A stretch of 64,000 bases of DNA from Biscogniauxia marginata (GCA_022695795.1 MU404120.1:182328-246327), one strand, 5' to 3'. Shown: positions 35,475-48,473, counted from the first letter of the stretch. Notes: generated by a model not told the origin, from the sequence alone. Numbers and translations are program-made.

Positions 35475-35942
35475 CCCTTCATGCAGGAAGCGAAGTGCTC
35501 TGCAAAGCCAAAGCGTAGATTTTTTGGCAACTGAGCTATGAAAAATGGCACCCAGCACTTACTAAAATCGGCAGCTAAGTCACCACAACTTAGTTTAATA
35601 TGGTAATACATTTGCAATGAGCTCAAGGATCATTTACGGCTTATATTACACGTAACAATTCTTCATCACAACGGTGTATAATTTATTTCTCATACAACCC
35701 AATCAATCCTATAATATTGATCCCGTATTATAAATGCAAACAGCAAACCCGAGTTTCCCAACCCGAGATATTTCACCCCGTGCTCTGAGCCAGGTACCCC
35801 AACACGGTTAACCCAATTAGCCTCTATAAAACAACCAACCAACCAGCAATATCAATATCCCATTACTCCCCTTCACCCGTCCCCAAACAGACATACACAT
35901 ATACACACCAATCCCCAATTCCGAACCCCCCCCCAAAAAAAA
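35475..35942. other. Spacer between SRPK-like kinase and POL2
   Basis: About 470 bp: kinase upstream region plus the POL2 3' untranslated end. A C/A-rich run near 35915-35945 abuts the POL2 stop. The minus frame 35863-36681 is another-phase shadow of POL2. Confidence 0.5.
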
Positions 35943-38900
35943 TCACAACCCCCCCATCACCTCCCCCACCACCCCCCCCAGCATCCTCAGCCCCAAGAAC
36001 TCCGCCACACCCGCGTACACGCGCAGCCGGCGCAGCGCCTCGGCCCTCGCGACGCTCTCGCTCCAGGGTCCGGAGCAAGTGCAGTGCTCCATGAACTCGT
36101 TGAGCCGCACGCCGCCGCAGCGCGTGCACTTGACGTCCTGGGTGCACCACTCGACGAGCAGGGCCTGGACCTCGGCCACGAGGCGCTCCTCGACGCGCAG
36201 GCGGTCGACCTCGGCGCCGCAGAAGCCGCAGCTCCACGGCTTGGCCGCCGCCTGCCTGCGGAGCTCCGCCTGCATCTGGTCCGCTGCCGCCGCCGCCGCC
36301 GCCGCCATCGTGACGTCGGCGTCGGCGTTGGCGTTGGCGGCGGTGACGGCGGCTGAGACCTGGTTCGGGTCCGGGAGCAGCGCCTCGTCGCGGCAGAGGT
36401 CCCAGTCGCGCGCGAGCGTGCACTCGGCGCAGCTGAGCTGCGGGATCCGAAGCGACTCGCTCGGGTTCGCGAACGCGCCCTCCTTGCTGAATTCGCGCAC
36501 CTCGAAGAGCGCCAGGAGCTCCTTGCGCAGCAGCCGCGCCTCTATCGTGATGTTCTTGTCGAGCGATAGCACCTGCATGAGGCTCTTGACTAGTTCGAGC
36601 ACGGCGTTGCGGTTGTTGATGTTGTTCTTTTGCTTGCTGAGGTACTGGTGACTGTTCCCAGGCAGGATAGGGAACGACCAATCCGAGGCAAGTTCTGGAT
36701 GTAGGAGTTCGCGGGTTTGTAGGGAGATGAGAGATTGGATTTCCTTCTTCAGTGGGCGCTCGAATGTCTTTGTGAGGATGATATCTGTCTTCTCACTGGT
36801 ATCCTCTATTTGCGTAAGGTTGCGGAAGGGCAGCTGCGTCAGGCGTGGCGTCGAGTTGGGGTCGCCATTGTGAGGGCGTTTGAGCCCGTGCATAAGTTGG
36901 ATGAATTCAACTACCCAGTGTTGGAAGATATCTTGCAGCCGAAGTGGCAGGAACGTCTTCATCTGCCAACACATAACAGTTTCGAGGTTCTGTTGTTCTG
37001 CCTCGACGACTTCTTGGCATGCCTTGCCGCCGTAGTTGAATTCGTCATACCATACGAGGTAATCCCAATACTCCTTGATCTCTAGATCAATGAAGTGGAA
37101 CAGCGGCTTGCTCTTGATGCTCTTAAGGATGTATTGACTATAGGCGTAGGCATTTCCCACTTCTGACTTCGTCGTCTGGAGAAGCAATCTGTTCGAATTT
37201 GCAAAAATGACCTGAGAGCCCACACGGCGGAAGTCGGCCATCAACTGCAACAAGGCTTTGCGGCTCATCATCTGGACGTAGTAATGGAGAGCTCGGTCGT
37301 ACATGAACGAGTCCGGAGACTCAACCCAGCGGACCAAATGCTGTACCAATACGTCGGCCATGGGGCTTCCCTTACAGGCCTCAGCCCACCAGGACTTAAC
37401 CATCTCACGCAATACTAGGACGCCGGCGTTGGCGAATGCTGACTCCGAGTGGATCATCTCGGAGCCATCTGAAGGTGCAGCATCGGAGGCAGGGTTGAAC
37501 GAGATCGATTCTGAACCTTCAAGCTCGTTGATGAGTGATGATGTGAGAATTGTATTGATGGCAAGATTTCGGACTTCAAGATCAATACAGACCGAAGCGT
37601 ATGTTCCCGGGGTGTTGATGGAAGGCATCAAGACAGTATCAAGTGGGCCTGTTACATCATCTTGTTCATAACCAGCATGATCGGGTCTAGGGCTAGGTGA
37701 CCACCATAAAACCACATTGTTCATCTGTAGCCGTCGGGCATATGCGATATCGATGAGGAACCTGGGATCATCACGTTCCAAGTTACACAACGGAATGTCT
37801 CCGTATCGCGCAAGAGCCATCAAATGCAAAATCCAGGATCCGAGGTTGAGATAGTGTCCAACCAGGCGCCTAGCAACTACAGATTGCCAACCTAGGGGCG
37901 GTAGTGCACTGTCAGCCTGGTCGTATCTCAGGGGCAGAATAGGGAAGTCGGCAAGAATGGGAACATCGTGGACGAGCAGGTTGCGCTGGGAAGATTGGAT
38001 GACCAGCATGAGTGGTTTCGACTGATCCTTCTTCATCTTCTTGATGAGGTCACCAATTTCGAGGTGAGCTTTCCGTCGGGTGGTTACCGGGATGATCTTG
38101 AAAGCTAGTTTGTCCTGGTATTCGAAGCATTCTCGCCAGGCAGTGCCCTCTTCCTCTAGCTTCTTCCGAGTAAGCAATTCGCTGTAGATCCTGGTTACGT
38201 TTGGCAGATCTTGGTTGGCATCCTTGCTCTTCTGGAGAATAACAATGTGAGCCTCATCACTAATTGTGGAGAATAAACCGAATATCTGGCGCTCGCCCGC
38301 TGTGATGTGTGAGATGTAGAGATATGCAAGCGGGTTCGAGTCAAGATACGGCTTTGGCTTTAGTGGTCTCATCAAGCCAGCAAGATCGAATCCTTGTTCC
38401 AAGCCCTTTCCTAAGACTCCAGGCTGACTCTCGTCGATGGTGCATAGATTCCCCAACTGCAGTACTGCTCGCATATTGAGAGGGACCTGCTTCTCATACA
38501 CTCCTTCGACACTGGGATGGTTGAACAACATCGAGAACTTTTCTGCCTCAGCAAAATAGATATCCTCAGAGACAGTGATCTTAAACAAGTGAGTCGATGA
38601 ATGTCCATTTGGAAGCGTATGATAGACTTGCTCTACTTCACAGCCCTCGACATCAATGTCTGGCAGGTCCTTCCCTTTCAGGTTCAAGAAAACTTGTCGA
38701 GGCACTTTGACTTTAAGCGCGTGGACCTTTGCATCGATGAGAACATATGCAGTCACTACACCAGGGCTATCAGTCGCCCTTAGTTGCAGAAGCTGCCACG
38801 TATTTCTGAACATGACCTCGGCTTGGTTGCGGAACGTCTGCTGAATATTGTTACCAATGTTTCCGCGCCGATCTCCAAATAGATGACGGCGACGAATCCG

Positions 38901-41900
38901 AGCCTGTTTCTGGATTTTCCACTTCTTCTTCTGGTATTCCAAGAATGCCGGATAGTCTTCAGAGGGATCCGGCATGATTTTAGGCAACGCAGAGAAAGGA
39001 TCGAAGTTCTCCTTATCTGGTTCAGGGGATTTGCGCTTCGTTGCAGTCGGCGTTGGAGCTGGTTGTGACGCATTGATCATAGCAGTTGTGCTTTTTGGCT
39101 TCAGTAACTTTGACCCGAAATCCTCAAGATCGTCCAGCCTGGGGCCGGCACGGTTCGTTATGTCTTCTAAAGGCCCCTTTGTGAATAGATCCGTGAGTTT
39201 CTTCTGCTTCATCTTGTCATCCTTGATGTTGATCCTCCGCTGAAGCCAGTCCGGATGCGCAACTCGTGGGACGGGGTTGCGGATTTTCTGTAGCGCAGCG
39301 GGGATAGTAATCAGTTTCTGGATGACAGAGCCCAGACGCTCAATGTAGTAGTCCCAGTCAAGCAGAGCCCGGGGGTCTGTGTCACTAGGTTCCTCCTTCA
39401 GCCATTTGGTCAAGAATCTTCGCTTGATCTCTGGTTCGGCGGAGAAGATAGCAACCGGCACAGCACGATCGGTAACCGGGGCATTGCGAGGCCTGGCACA
39501 GATGATGTACTTGCAATTCAGACCTTTATCTTTGACCATTTGCTCTCCCAAGAACTCGGCTAAACGTTTCGCAGTGGTAATAGACGTTGATTTCTGACTG
39601 CCGTATTCCTCAAGTGTCTTGCTCATGCTTCGATTCTCGCAAAGAAGATCGATGAACTCCTCATCAGCAAGCGTCGACCCCTTGCTGTATAGGACATCAA
39701 GCCACTTGTTCGCTACCTTAGCTACAGCAGCGTAACATTCGGCCAACGTGTTCCCTTCCAAGAAAAACTTGAAAATTTGTTGCTGGAAGATTTTGATGAG
39801 TTTTAATTCACCTCGCCGCTTGACTTCGAAACCCTTGAGCTCAGCAAGACTACCATCGTCGTTAAATACGGCGTATCGCTTCTTCAAGTTCTTGTCTTCT
39901 TCTTTCGATGTAGGCAAGACCATGGCCTTGTAAGGGCCGTCAACTTCGAAGAAGATGGAGTTGTCGCTATGTGTTTCGTACTTGAACGTTTTTGGGTCAA
40001 CGAGAGTCTGGTATTGGTGGTTTGTAAACTTGTCGTGGACAAGGTGGTTCAACATGACGCAAGGATACGATATTGTTAGCTTCTTCCCGTTCTTGAGTTT
40101 GAAGGAGAAGTTCTCAGGAAACGTTGCCGGCAGCATACACCAGATACCGTCAGTGTCCAGTTCTAGGGGTCGACCGAGCCGTTCCACTAGTGATCTAGCC
40201 AACTGAATGATTGTTGCGCCGGTCAAACAGGTAACGCCAGCCATTTCCATAGAGTACCATCTGGAACCTTTTCTCATGACGTAGCCATAGAACGAATTTA
40301 GAATGACTTTATGTGCGAGTTGTAGCGAGTCATACAGAACGATCATCTTCTTTGCGGATTCCACCTCTTGGTTACCTGCCCCGGAAGACCTTAGTGATTC
40401 AGTCTTGCCTTTCCAGACCTTTGCTTTCCCCTTGTAATCATACCGCCGATCTCGGAAATCTCTAACAGTATTAATGTAGAATGGATTCTCTCGTTGGCAG
40501 ATGATTGCCTCTCTAACAGTGGTTGTTGAGTCGCGCATCTTATGGTACACCTTCTGGCTGTACATCTGGAGTCGTTTTCTGACGAGACCGGATTGCTCGT
40601 CTTCAGTGAGCTCTTGAAATGTCTGCATAGGAGAATTGGGCCATTTCCCGGGGAACTTTTCGCCTTCGAGAGCGTGCCGGATCATGTTGTACTCGTCCCG
40701 TTTCGCCGGCAGGTATTCGCCTCTCCAAGCCCAGGGCATTCTCCGGTCACACGTCTTTCCGGGCCTATTAAAGTCACATGCAGCACAGTCCGATTCCTGG
40801 ATCATGGAATCTGGTTGTAACCGATTGGTCGTCATAATGTTCGGATACATAGAAGCAACATCTAAGTGGTAAATCAGCGGCCGCTCATTTCGGTTTGGCG
40901 TCTCCTTCAGCTGCGTCAACCGCGCAGCAATCTCTTTTTTGACTTCATCGTAGTTTGTGACGTCGTCTAGGGATTTCTTTTCTTCAATCTCGACAACGAA
41001 TTTCAACGCTGCGTCGAGATCGCGAAGAAGCTCGTCAACGGCACCAGGGTCCACGGCAAAGTTTACGGGTATATCGGCCCGGAATACACCCGCCTCGATA
41101 CTTTCGACGTGCCCACCAACGTACGTCTCTGCTTCTAGCAAATGCCCGTCGTAAAATGACTCCTTTGGCGAGACATGCTTATTCGGCAGCACGATCTCCT
41201 GTTGGTACGCCTGCACCATCAACAACATCTCGCAGAGAGTGCCGGTACCCTTCCGCAAGACGTCATCGCCTCCCAGGGGCAAAATCGTACAGAGCGAAAA
41301 GATAAAGGGATGGATGTACTTCATATACAAGTAATATGTCGCGACGGCATCTGAAACCGAATACTCTGCCAGAGTCTGCGGTCTCTCGCTAGCATACGGT
41401 GTCATCAGTTCCGGGTCGAGCTCGTCGGGGTCATAACCGAGTTTGGCTACCGTGACAGCCTTCAAACCACGACTTCCCTGTGGCAGGTACGAATCTCGGT
41501 TGACCCAGGCGAAACAATCCATATGAACGCCATATGTGCACTTGTAGATATCCTCCTTGTCTTTCCTCCATCCAATCTCGTGGTACATGTCGATCCCGTT
41601 GATACCCGCTCTCGCCTCCACGAAGGGCCAATCGAAAAAGTCTCCGTTGTACGTGGCGATAACTGTCGGCCTTGCCTCCTTGATATGTAGAAAAAATCGC
41701 TCAATTAAGGCCTTCTCGTCAGGTTCGTTAAAGATCATGAATGGACCGGTATATTCCGGTTTCGGCGTGTATTCGAAATCTGCAATGTCCTCTGACACAA
41801 TCTCTCGGTTCGTGATTAGGAAACCCTGTCCGTCTATCATGTACGATATCATCATAATCTGATCTATGGCGGCGTCGGGGAATTTCAGGGGGAGCTTGGT

Positions 41901-42905
41901 TGTTTCGATATCGAAGGCCATTACCACCGGGTCTGCTTGGACGAGACGCTCCTCGTTGAGCGTCATGGTGGTTACTCCATGCTTCGCTTCTACGTAATAC
42001 CACCTTCCGGCCCGGATACCTAGTAATGGTGTTAGTAGAGACCCGCCAGATGATGAATTGGTCTGTAACTGACCCATATCTATCATTACTCTTACATGGT
42101 ACGGTACGTCGTACTCTCTAATATCGACTATGTAGTCGCTAGCGTCTGAAAGGGAAGTATTATGTCGTCTATCGTCATCTCGTGAATCATCAAAGAGGTC
42201 GAACCCTGCCTGTTCGCTGTTTCATGTCCATTAGTCTCCAGAACAACCAAGCAGTCTCTCAGAAGGGGAGAGGTCTTACGAGGCAACCTCTGCATAAACA
42301 TCCACCGTGCCCATGGCCTTGCGGTTCTTCTCGGCGACGGGCATGATATCTCTCCTCGCGGCCATTAGGTCGGCTACGTTACCGAACCGTAGCTCGAGGA
42401 AGGTCCTCCGGTAGCCAAGTAGGTGGTTCGGCATGGACAGATCCTCCTTGTCGACCCTCTTGACGGTGCGCACAACGCCGCCGCCGGGCACGCGCTTCAG
42501 CCACTCCTCGACCTCGCTCTCGCGGCCCTTGCGCACGGCGATCAGGAAGTACGGCTCGTACTCAACCGTAGCCTTGAAAGTCTGGCCGTCCTCCTCGATA
42601 AAGTAGCAGTCGAGCGCGGCGCGGCCTCCCGGCACGCGGTCGTCGTCGAGCGCCACCGTCGTCGGCTGCACGTTGACGAGCCACCCTTCCTTCCGCCGGC
42701 CGGACTCGTACCGCGTGAATCCCATAGACTCGTCGATCTGCTGGGCGAGCCGTGACCGTTCAGCCTTCTCGTCGGCGGACGTGGCCTCGGTGCGGGTGGT
42801 CGAGGCGGCGAAGGTGCGGGTTCGCGAGCCGGGGCCATGGTAGGCCTGCTTGCCCCCGCGGCGAACGTAGCCCTTCTGCGGGCGGCGAAGAGATGTGTTA
42901 GGCAT
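35943..42905 (-). CDS. POL2: DNA polymerase epsilon catalytic subunit
   Basis: Three exons: 42905-42280, 42216-42074 and 42019-35943; 2281 residues, normal for the family. This is the leading-strand replicative polymerase, with proofreading. N-terminal exonuclease: Exo I FDIETT (Asp293/Glu295), Exo II TYNGDFFDWP (~380), Exo III YSVSDAVATYYLY (Asp480). B-family polymerase: motif A DVASMYPNIM (Asp643), motif B KVILNSFYGYVMRKGS, motif C LDTDGIWCM. QKKLTDLF after the palm is a likely PCNA-binding box. The inactive C-terminal polymerase half follows, then two Cys clusters: CAEC...CGFC, and CTRCGG...CTCSG, a subunit/iron-sulfur binding module. A poly-Ala run near the first cluster comes from GCC/GCG repeats. 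Intron 2 (42073-42020) is 54 nt, in frame and stop-free. Confidence 0.97.
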
Positions 42906-43590
42906 ATTTTCCCTTTAGTTATCGACGGTGAGAAGTGGGCCGAGAAAGGAGGAAGAGAGGGTGCGAGAGAAATCCGCCTCGCTCGAGAAAGGGTGGGATA
43001 GGAGGGCGGATTATCGGTCAGATATTTAGGACTCGGAGGATTGCTAACACGGCATTGGGGAAAATGCCAGACAGAAAGCGAAGCATGGAAACCGATCCAA
43101 TGCAGTGCTATAAGGATTGACCACAATCAGAAACGTTTCAGTGGCTTGTTATTCGAGGAGTTTGGTTGCTTGGATCGATTTTGGAATTTCCCTTCTCCTA
43201 GTGGACAGGACAAAATCCACTTACAGCAACGCGCGACAACGCGATCTGAGACCGTACCTTTTAACGCGTACCCCGGTCGATGTGTTTAAGGGGCCCACCT
43301 ATTTCTCGATAGGTAGCTAGCTCAAAGAGCCCGGCCTTACATGCGGATACATGCATATATTCAGCCCGCCCCGCCCCGAGCTGGCTAAGATGCATATGTA
43401 ACGAGTGAAGTGTAGGTCATAGCTTGAAAGCTCCAATTGTGATTTTCTGCATATCACAAGTCCAACACCCCCCTCAGCGAAGGAAGCTGTCCAAGCTCCC
43501 GCCCACCCAACCGGCGAGCTCAATTGCGCTTTGCAAACCACAAAAAGAACTGAACATATCTATATTTAAACGTTCGGCACCCGGCGACCA
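42906..43590. promoter_or_regulatory. Divergent promoter of POL2 and COX20
   Basis: A 685-bp region between outward-facing start codons. The sequence ACGCGT occurs near 43265 (TTTTAACGCGTACC), which equals the core of the MluI cell-cycle box bound by MBF in yeasts and is plausible for POL2. A single match could be chance. Other frames here are antisense or short. Confidence 0.5.
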
Positions 43591-44329
43591 ATGGCCCGAG
43601 ACGACCGCGAGCCGTCCGCGGCCAAGCTTCGCGGTCCCCCGCCGGGGGCCACAGCGCCGCCCGACCACGTCCCGAAGCCGCAGGTGTACGAGGTATTCCA
43701 CAGTCCGAAACCGGACGAGCAGCAACAGCAGCAGAATAAAAATGATGGCGGGGAGTCGAGCTCGGGCGAGGAGGGAGTTGCGCAGAAGAACCCCCCGATG
43801 CCGTCCCTCTCCGAGGCCCTGAACACGATCAAGTCGGAGGACTTCTTCACCGTACATAAGATGCCGTGTGCACGGGAGGGCTTCCTCACGGGCATCGGGG
43901 CTGGCGCCGTGATCGGCGCGGGGCGGTTTGTCTTGGGTGGTATGTTCTTTTTTTCCCTCTCCTTTCCCGCTCTCCAAGTCCGTTTCACGTGTCTTGTCTT
44001 TGGCTGGGCATGGTGAGGGCGTTTCTGTATTTGAATGAAAACATTCTCTCTGGGGCTAATCGGTCACGTCTCTTCTCCCCCCGTCTCTAGCTAGAATACC
44101 GAAAGCTGCCAACTGGGCGTTCGGCTCCTTTCTCTTGGGCAGCATAATACAGTGGGAGTATTGCCAGGCGCAACGGTTTAAGGAGCGTACCGCGATGGCG
44201 CGAGTCGTCGAGGTCATCGACCGGAAACAAGCCGAGAAGAAGGAGAAGGTGGCAGAAGCTCTGCGGTTAAAAGAAGAGGCGGACGAGAAGGCCCGGCAAG
44301 CGAAAAAGAGCTGGTACAGATTTTGGTGA
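43591..44329 (+). CDS. COX20: Cytochrome c oxidase assembly protein COX20
   Basis: Two exons, 43591-43939 and 44091-44329 (intron GTATGT...CTAG), giving 195 residues. COX20 is an inner-membrane chaperone that stabilises newly made Cox2 during complex IV assembly. Two hydrophobic segments are present: EGFLTGIGAGAVIGAGRFVLGG (end of exon 1 onward) and ANWAFGSFLLGSIIQWEYC, the family's paired membrane spans with a short loop. A Pro/Gln-rich N-terminus (with a QQQQQ run) and a charged C-terminal coiled-coil tail (KQAEKKEKVAEALRLKEEAD) flank them. The call rests on the WxFGSFLLGSxxQWExC-like pattern and size. It is divergent from POL2. Confidence 0.85.
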
Positions 44330-44722
44330 CTACTACAAAGTATAATTTTGCATATTTATTGGAGCAAAACGACTGCCATTGTATCAATATGGTTATGGGG
44401 TAGGGGCTATAATAAAGTCCTATCCTTACGCCAATGCGTTGTGTATATGTCTATCTATCATAATCAAAGGGGCTCGTCAAATGTTCACTGCGGAGCACCA
44501 TCCTCTATCAAGCAAAAGACCAATATTGTGTCATTCAAATATAGCATATAAGAAGATGGACCGCGAACCCCTGAAAAAGCAAATTTCCAGTAACGAAAGT
44601 TGAGTTGGCACCATTCATGAGCTCTGCCTCGCTCTCCAAACGCCAACTTGGCCGAACCTAGCAACGCCAAAACGTTCTAAATGGTATCCGAAGTAATAAA
44701 GGGGGTTAGGAAGTAGGTAGTA

Positions 44723-45808
44723 TCAAGTCATGACGACAGTCGTGGGCTCTGTGTCCGAGAAATGCACTCGTACAATCGGGTGGTTCCTCTCCATCTCTGC
44801 GCCTGCACCGAGTTGTTCCCTTCGACGCTGGTTTCTCTTAGCCCTAGCCTCGCTCTCCTCACGCTTCTTATACTCGGCAAGCTGCTGTCTCCGCTTCTGG
44901 GCCCGTGCATAGGCTATGGCTGGCGTGGGCTTGAAGCCAATGCCATTGATACCCGTACCGTCGTCGTCTTTGTCCTCGGGGTCGTATATGGTAATCTCGT
45001 CCTCGTGCCATGTGAGCGCTGCACGAACAGGGTCAACAATGGGGGCATCCTCCTCGGCGATGGATTCGGAGGCCGTCTTCCGTTTCGGTACGGGAGGCGT
45101 GCCGGCCCGCTTTCGACTGCGCGACTTGGAATCGGACAAACGATTGATAGATGGGTATGACTTCTGCAGACGGCCGTTTGCGCTACTCTTTGACGTCCGC
45201 ACAATGGCGGGATCCACGGCTGTCTGCAGGGTCAGATGCCCAGACGTGTCGATTGGAACAAGACCTGTGGCATTGGCGCTTGTCTCTCCGTTTGTATGAA
45301 CAATCGGCTCTACCTGAGCGTGGGCATCAGAGTTGGCTTCAGGGAACTTGATGCGTTTTCGTGTAGCACCGTCATCGTCGTCGTCCAGCTGCATTTCCCC
45401 ACTACCGCTGCTGCCGGTGGCACCGTCAAAATCGAAGACGGGCAGTTGGGGCGAGAATTTGGGATTGGCGAAGGGGTGACGGTATTGGTACTGGTATTGT
45501 TGTTGGTGTTGGCGTTCGAGTTGGTGATTGCTGCTTGAAGTTGCCCCGCCCCCGCTCTCGCCATAGTAGCCATTGTTCTCCAGTGCCAGGTCTCCGAACT
45601 TCTGGGCGACCCTGGTCCGTGGGCTGCTGTTCCCGTCCTCAACAAGTTCGTTGCAGTACTTGACTGGGTGAAGACTCGGCGGTTGGAAGGAGAAGCTGGA
45701 CGTGGATGGGCGGCTAGGCGAGAGTGCGGTAGCGGATAATCGCTGCTCCGTGGCTAAGTCATCACGCTTCCGCTTAGGGGTGCCTTTCGGTGAAGGGAAC
45801 TCGGCCAT
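44723..45808 (-). CDS. Uncharacterised nuclear-type basic protein
   Basis: I do not recognise a named function. The first ATG in frame is at 45808 (MAEFPSPKGTPKRKRDD); the frame is open further upstream but has no ATG there. The 361-residue protein is mostly low complexity: KRKRDD and RKRIKF basic clusters like nuclear localisation signals, a Gln/Tyr-rich stretch (HQQQYQYQY), an acidic DDDDD run and a Lys/Arg-rich helix at the end (RAQKRRQQLAEYKKREESE). The most conserved-looking piece is ALTWHEDEITIYDPEDKDDDGTGINGIGFKPTPAIAYARAQ near residues 265-310, a pattern I remember from orthologues in other Pezizomycotina. It is probably a conserved nuclear protein. Confidence 0.75.
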   Translation of the reverse strand: MAEFPSPKGTPKRKRDDLATEQRLSATALSPSRPSTSSFSFQPPSLHPVKYCNELVEDGNSSPRTRVAQKFGDLALENNGYYGESGGGATSSSNHQLERQHQQQYQYQYRHPFANPKFSPQLPVFDFDGATGSSGSGEMQLDDDDDGATRKRIKFPEANSDAHAQVEPIVHTNGETSANATGLVPIDTSGHLTLQTAVDPAIVRTSKSSANGRLQKSYPSINRLSDSKSRSRKRAGTPPVPKRKTASESIAEEDAPIVDPVRAALTWHEDEITIYDPEDKDDDGTGINGIGFKPTPAIAYARAQKRRQQLAEYKKREESEARAKRNQRRREQLGAGAEMERNHPIVRVHFSDTEPTTVVMT

Positions 45809-46593
45809 GTTCCAGTAAGGGAAATGAATGTGTAAAGTGCTAATCTTGTCTTTCCTTCTAATGCTCGTCAAAAGCTAGAGTTTTTATAAATTTCGGAACG
45901 CCATGAGCAAGGAACTAGATTGATTGATATAGTAAAATTTTGGGGTTTTTATTTTACCAACCGAAGTTGTCGTCGAGGGTTGTCGTTGTGTATTGCGGTG
46001 TTGGATGGTGTTGAATGGTGCAAGCTGGGAGCGAAGTTGGCCTTGTGGACGGATGTGATTTGATTGACCGAATTGATTGACTGGCGGATTGCTGTGACAC
46101 GTCTAATTTACTGTGATGTAAGGCTACCTAAGCTAGACGAGTTGGCAGCTGGCTACATGTAGGTCTACAGTTCGAGTTAGGTACATGCATTCAATGCTAA
46201 GGAGCATAGCATGCAATGCGTCCGGCAAGAAAGCACTTAGTATTGCCAACTTCCAATAGGCATGTTTCTTTACTATAGGAGTTATGAGACATGGTACCTT
46301 GCTTGCATTTGAAACAACCCCTACTTTTAAGTACATACATACATATGTACCTAGTCAAATTGATGTAACTATGTACAATGAAGCGCAATTCCTTATCAGT
46401 GGCCCTTAGCTTCCTGCCTAATTGCCATGCTTCCTTTTATGACTTTTTCAAATCCGGCATGGGCATGAGCATGGGAAATGGCTTCCCTTGATTTGCTCAT
46501 CGCATCATTCTTGTTGCTGTACATTTGAGGACCCACCCAACCGTACCAGAAACTCTATCTTCTGGCTAGCCGTACTTAAGAACCTACCTTCAG

Positions 46594-46621
46594 TACTACC
46601 TACTACCTACTACCTACTACC
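46594..46621. repeat. 7-bp tandem repeat, four copies
   Basis: Four head-to-tail copies of TACTACC in an intergenic region. Confidence 0.9.
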
Positions 46622-47032
46622 TGATTATTTTATGGTAGGTAGGTTGGAGTTGCTACGTCATGGGCAGCAGCAGAGGATACCTAACCTAGCCTTTTCAACT
46701 TGGGCTGCACGAATCCCGCGCCGTCTTCAATTCCGACGGAGAATACCAGTTCCGTGCAAGTATGTCACACGCTTCCAGCTTTATTCACCTAGTCCAAAGT
46801 AACAGGATCAAGATCCTCGGTGGAATGATCGTGATACCATCGAGGCGGTCCCGGGGTCACTAATAGCGCCCCTCAAATTACCCCGCCGACGCAACCCCGC
46901 CATCGTGAGGTAAGTAGTTCGCCGGAGTTACTATGCCCTCGGAGAGCTGCTAGGGTCCTATATAGCCTGAATCCCTCATCTCGTGCTTCGTCTTGTGGGT
47001 TGATATTTGTCTCCCGATTTTTATAGGTTAGC

Positions 47033-47035
<3 letters not shown>

Positions 47036-47065
<30 letters not shown>

Positions 47066-47068
47066 CCA
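47036..47068. repeat. TA dinucleotide microsatellite
   Basis: About 16 TA units upstream of the mutarotase gene. Confidence 0.9.
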
Positions 47069-47331
47069 GATCTATTACTCCCTTCCAGTTCCAAAATCTA
47101 GGAACTATCTCGGTTATCCTACCTTCAACTATCTACTTGACTTGGGTACAGCGTCCCAATCCCGGGAATACCTTCGCCGAACCAAACTCCCAGCTTCCGT
47201 CACGCCCAACAGACAGACCGGGGACATACATATTAGAGAAAAAGAGAGAAAACTACGAAATAAAATACCAAATATATATACATATATAGAGACAGGGAGA
47301 ATTAGCAAAGCTACCTACATCACGTAGAACC

Positions 47332-48473
47332 ATGACGGACGAGATTTCCTTCCTGCCCCTGGGCGCCATCATCCAGAGCTTCACCGTGGGCGGGGTCAAC
47401 ATTGTGCAGGGGTTCCCGACGCAGGCGCAGTACGTGTCGCACAACGCGCCCTACTTCGGGGAGACTATCGGCCGCGTCGCGAACCGCATCGCTGGCGCCC
47501 GCGTCGGCCCGCTCAACGGCGCCCGCGCCTACAGCCTCGCCGCCAACGACGGGCCCAACACGCTGCACGGCGGCGTCCGCGGCTGGGGCAAGCGCGTGTG
47601 GAGCGGCCCCCGGCCCGTCGGCGTGCGCAAGATCCCCGGCCTGCCGCCGGCCGACACCCAGGGCGGCGAGAGCGTCGAGTTCGTGCTAACGAGCGAGGAC
47701 GGCGACGAGGGCTTCCCCGGCGAGGTCGTCGCCCGCGTCGTCTACACCGCGAGCAAGGCGGTAGAGGAAGGCGGCCAGGAGGTCACGCTCCTCGGCATCG
47801 AGTACGAGGCCGAGCTCGTGGGGGGCGCGGACGAGACCTTCATCAACATGACTAACCATTCGTATGTTACTTCCTATTTTTGTGCTGCGCTGTCTTATCC
47901 CATCCCCCGAAGAAAATGAGAAAAGGAGAGAAGAGCTGACAAGAGACGCACATCAGATACTTCAACCTCACCGGCGGCCCCACCATCGAGGGCACCGTAG
48001 TCCAGCTATGCACGCCGACTTACCTCCCCGTTGACGCTACCGGGATCCCGACGGGAGGGCCCGCGCCCTTCCCCAAGGTCGCCACGGACGCGCCCTTCAC
48101 GCTGGGTGCGACTGAGCCCGACATCGACGACTGCTTCGTGGTCGGTGGGGACGCGTCCGCGCCGGGCTCCGTGCCGATCGACACGCGCGCGCGGCCGCTG
48201 GTCCGGCTCGCCGCCGCGCGGCACCCGGCCTCGGGCGTCCACCTCGAGGTCTGGAGCACCGAGCCCGCCTTCCAGTACTACACGGGCAAGTACATCGACG
48301 TGCCCGCCGTCGAGGGCGCCCCCGCCCGCGGCCCCCGCAGCGCCTTCTGCGTCGAGCCCAGCCGCTTCGTCAACGCCTGCAACGTCGACGAGTGGCGCGG
48401 CCAGGTCCTGCTGAGGAAGGGCGAGAATTACGGCGCCCGGACCGTGTACAAGGCGTGGAGGGATAGCAAGTAG
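47332..48473 (+). CDS. Aldose 1-epimerase (galactose mutarotase)
   Basis: Two exons, 47332-47861 and 47957-48473; 348 residues. The enzyme interconverts alpha and beta anomers of galactose/glucose at the entry to the Leloir pathway. Family hallmarks: ETIGRVANRIAGARV (substrate Arg), NDGPNTLHGGVRGWGKRVW (catalytic His of the TLHGG motif), FINMTNHSYFNLTGG, split by the intron, with the second catalytic His in NHSYF, and FCVEPSRFVNACN carrying the catalytic Glu. No signal peptide, so cytosolic. Coding DNA is very GC-rich, which creates long false frames on other phases. Confidence 0.95.

Larger units (their letters stand above)
45809..47331. other. Intergenic region with simple repeats
   Basis: About 1.5 kb. 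Contains a 7-bp tandem repeat TACTACC (four copies, 46594-46621), followed by the inverted sense GGTAGGTAGG just after, and a TA dinucleotide run at about 47036-47068. The frame 46488-46802 has no family resemblance. The right ~250 bp hold the galactose mutarotase promoter and leader. Confidence 0.5.

Noticed and set aside
35863..36681. 272-codon minus-strand ORF at the POL2 3' end
   Set aside because: Other-phase shadow of the POL2 C-terminus; the zinc-cluster frame is clearly the real one.
42542..43126. 194-codon minus ORF covering the POL2 start
   Set aside because: Different phase from POL2 exon 1, whose N-terminus is supported by length and family.
43474..43988. Long minus-strand ORFs opposite COX20
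   Set aside because: Antisense to a well-supported two-exon COX20 gene.
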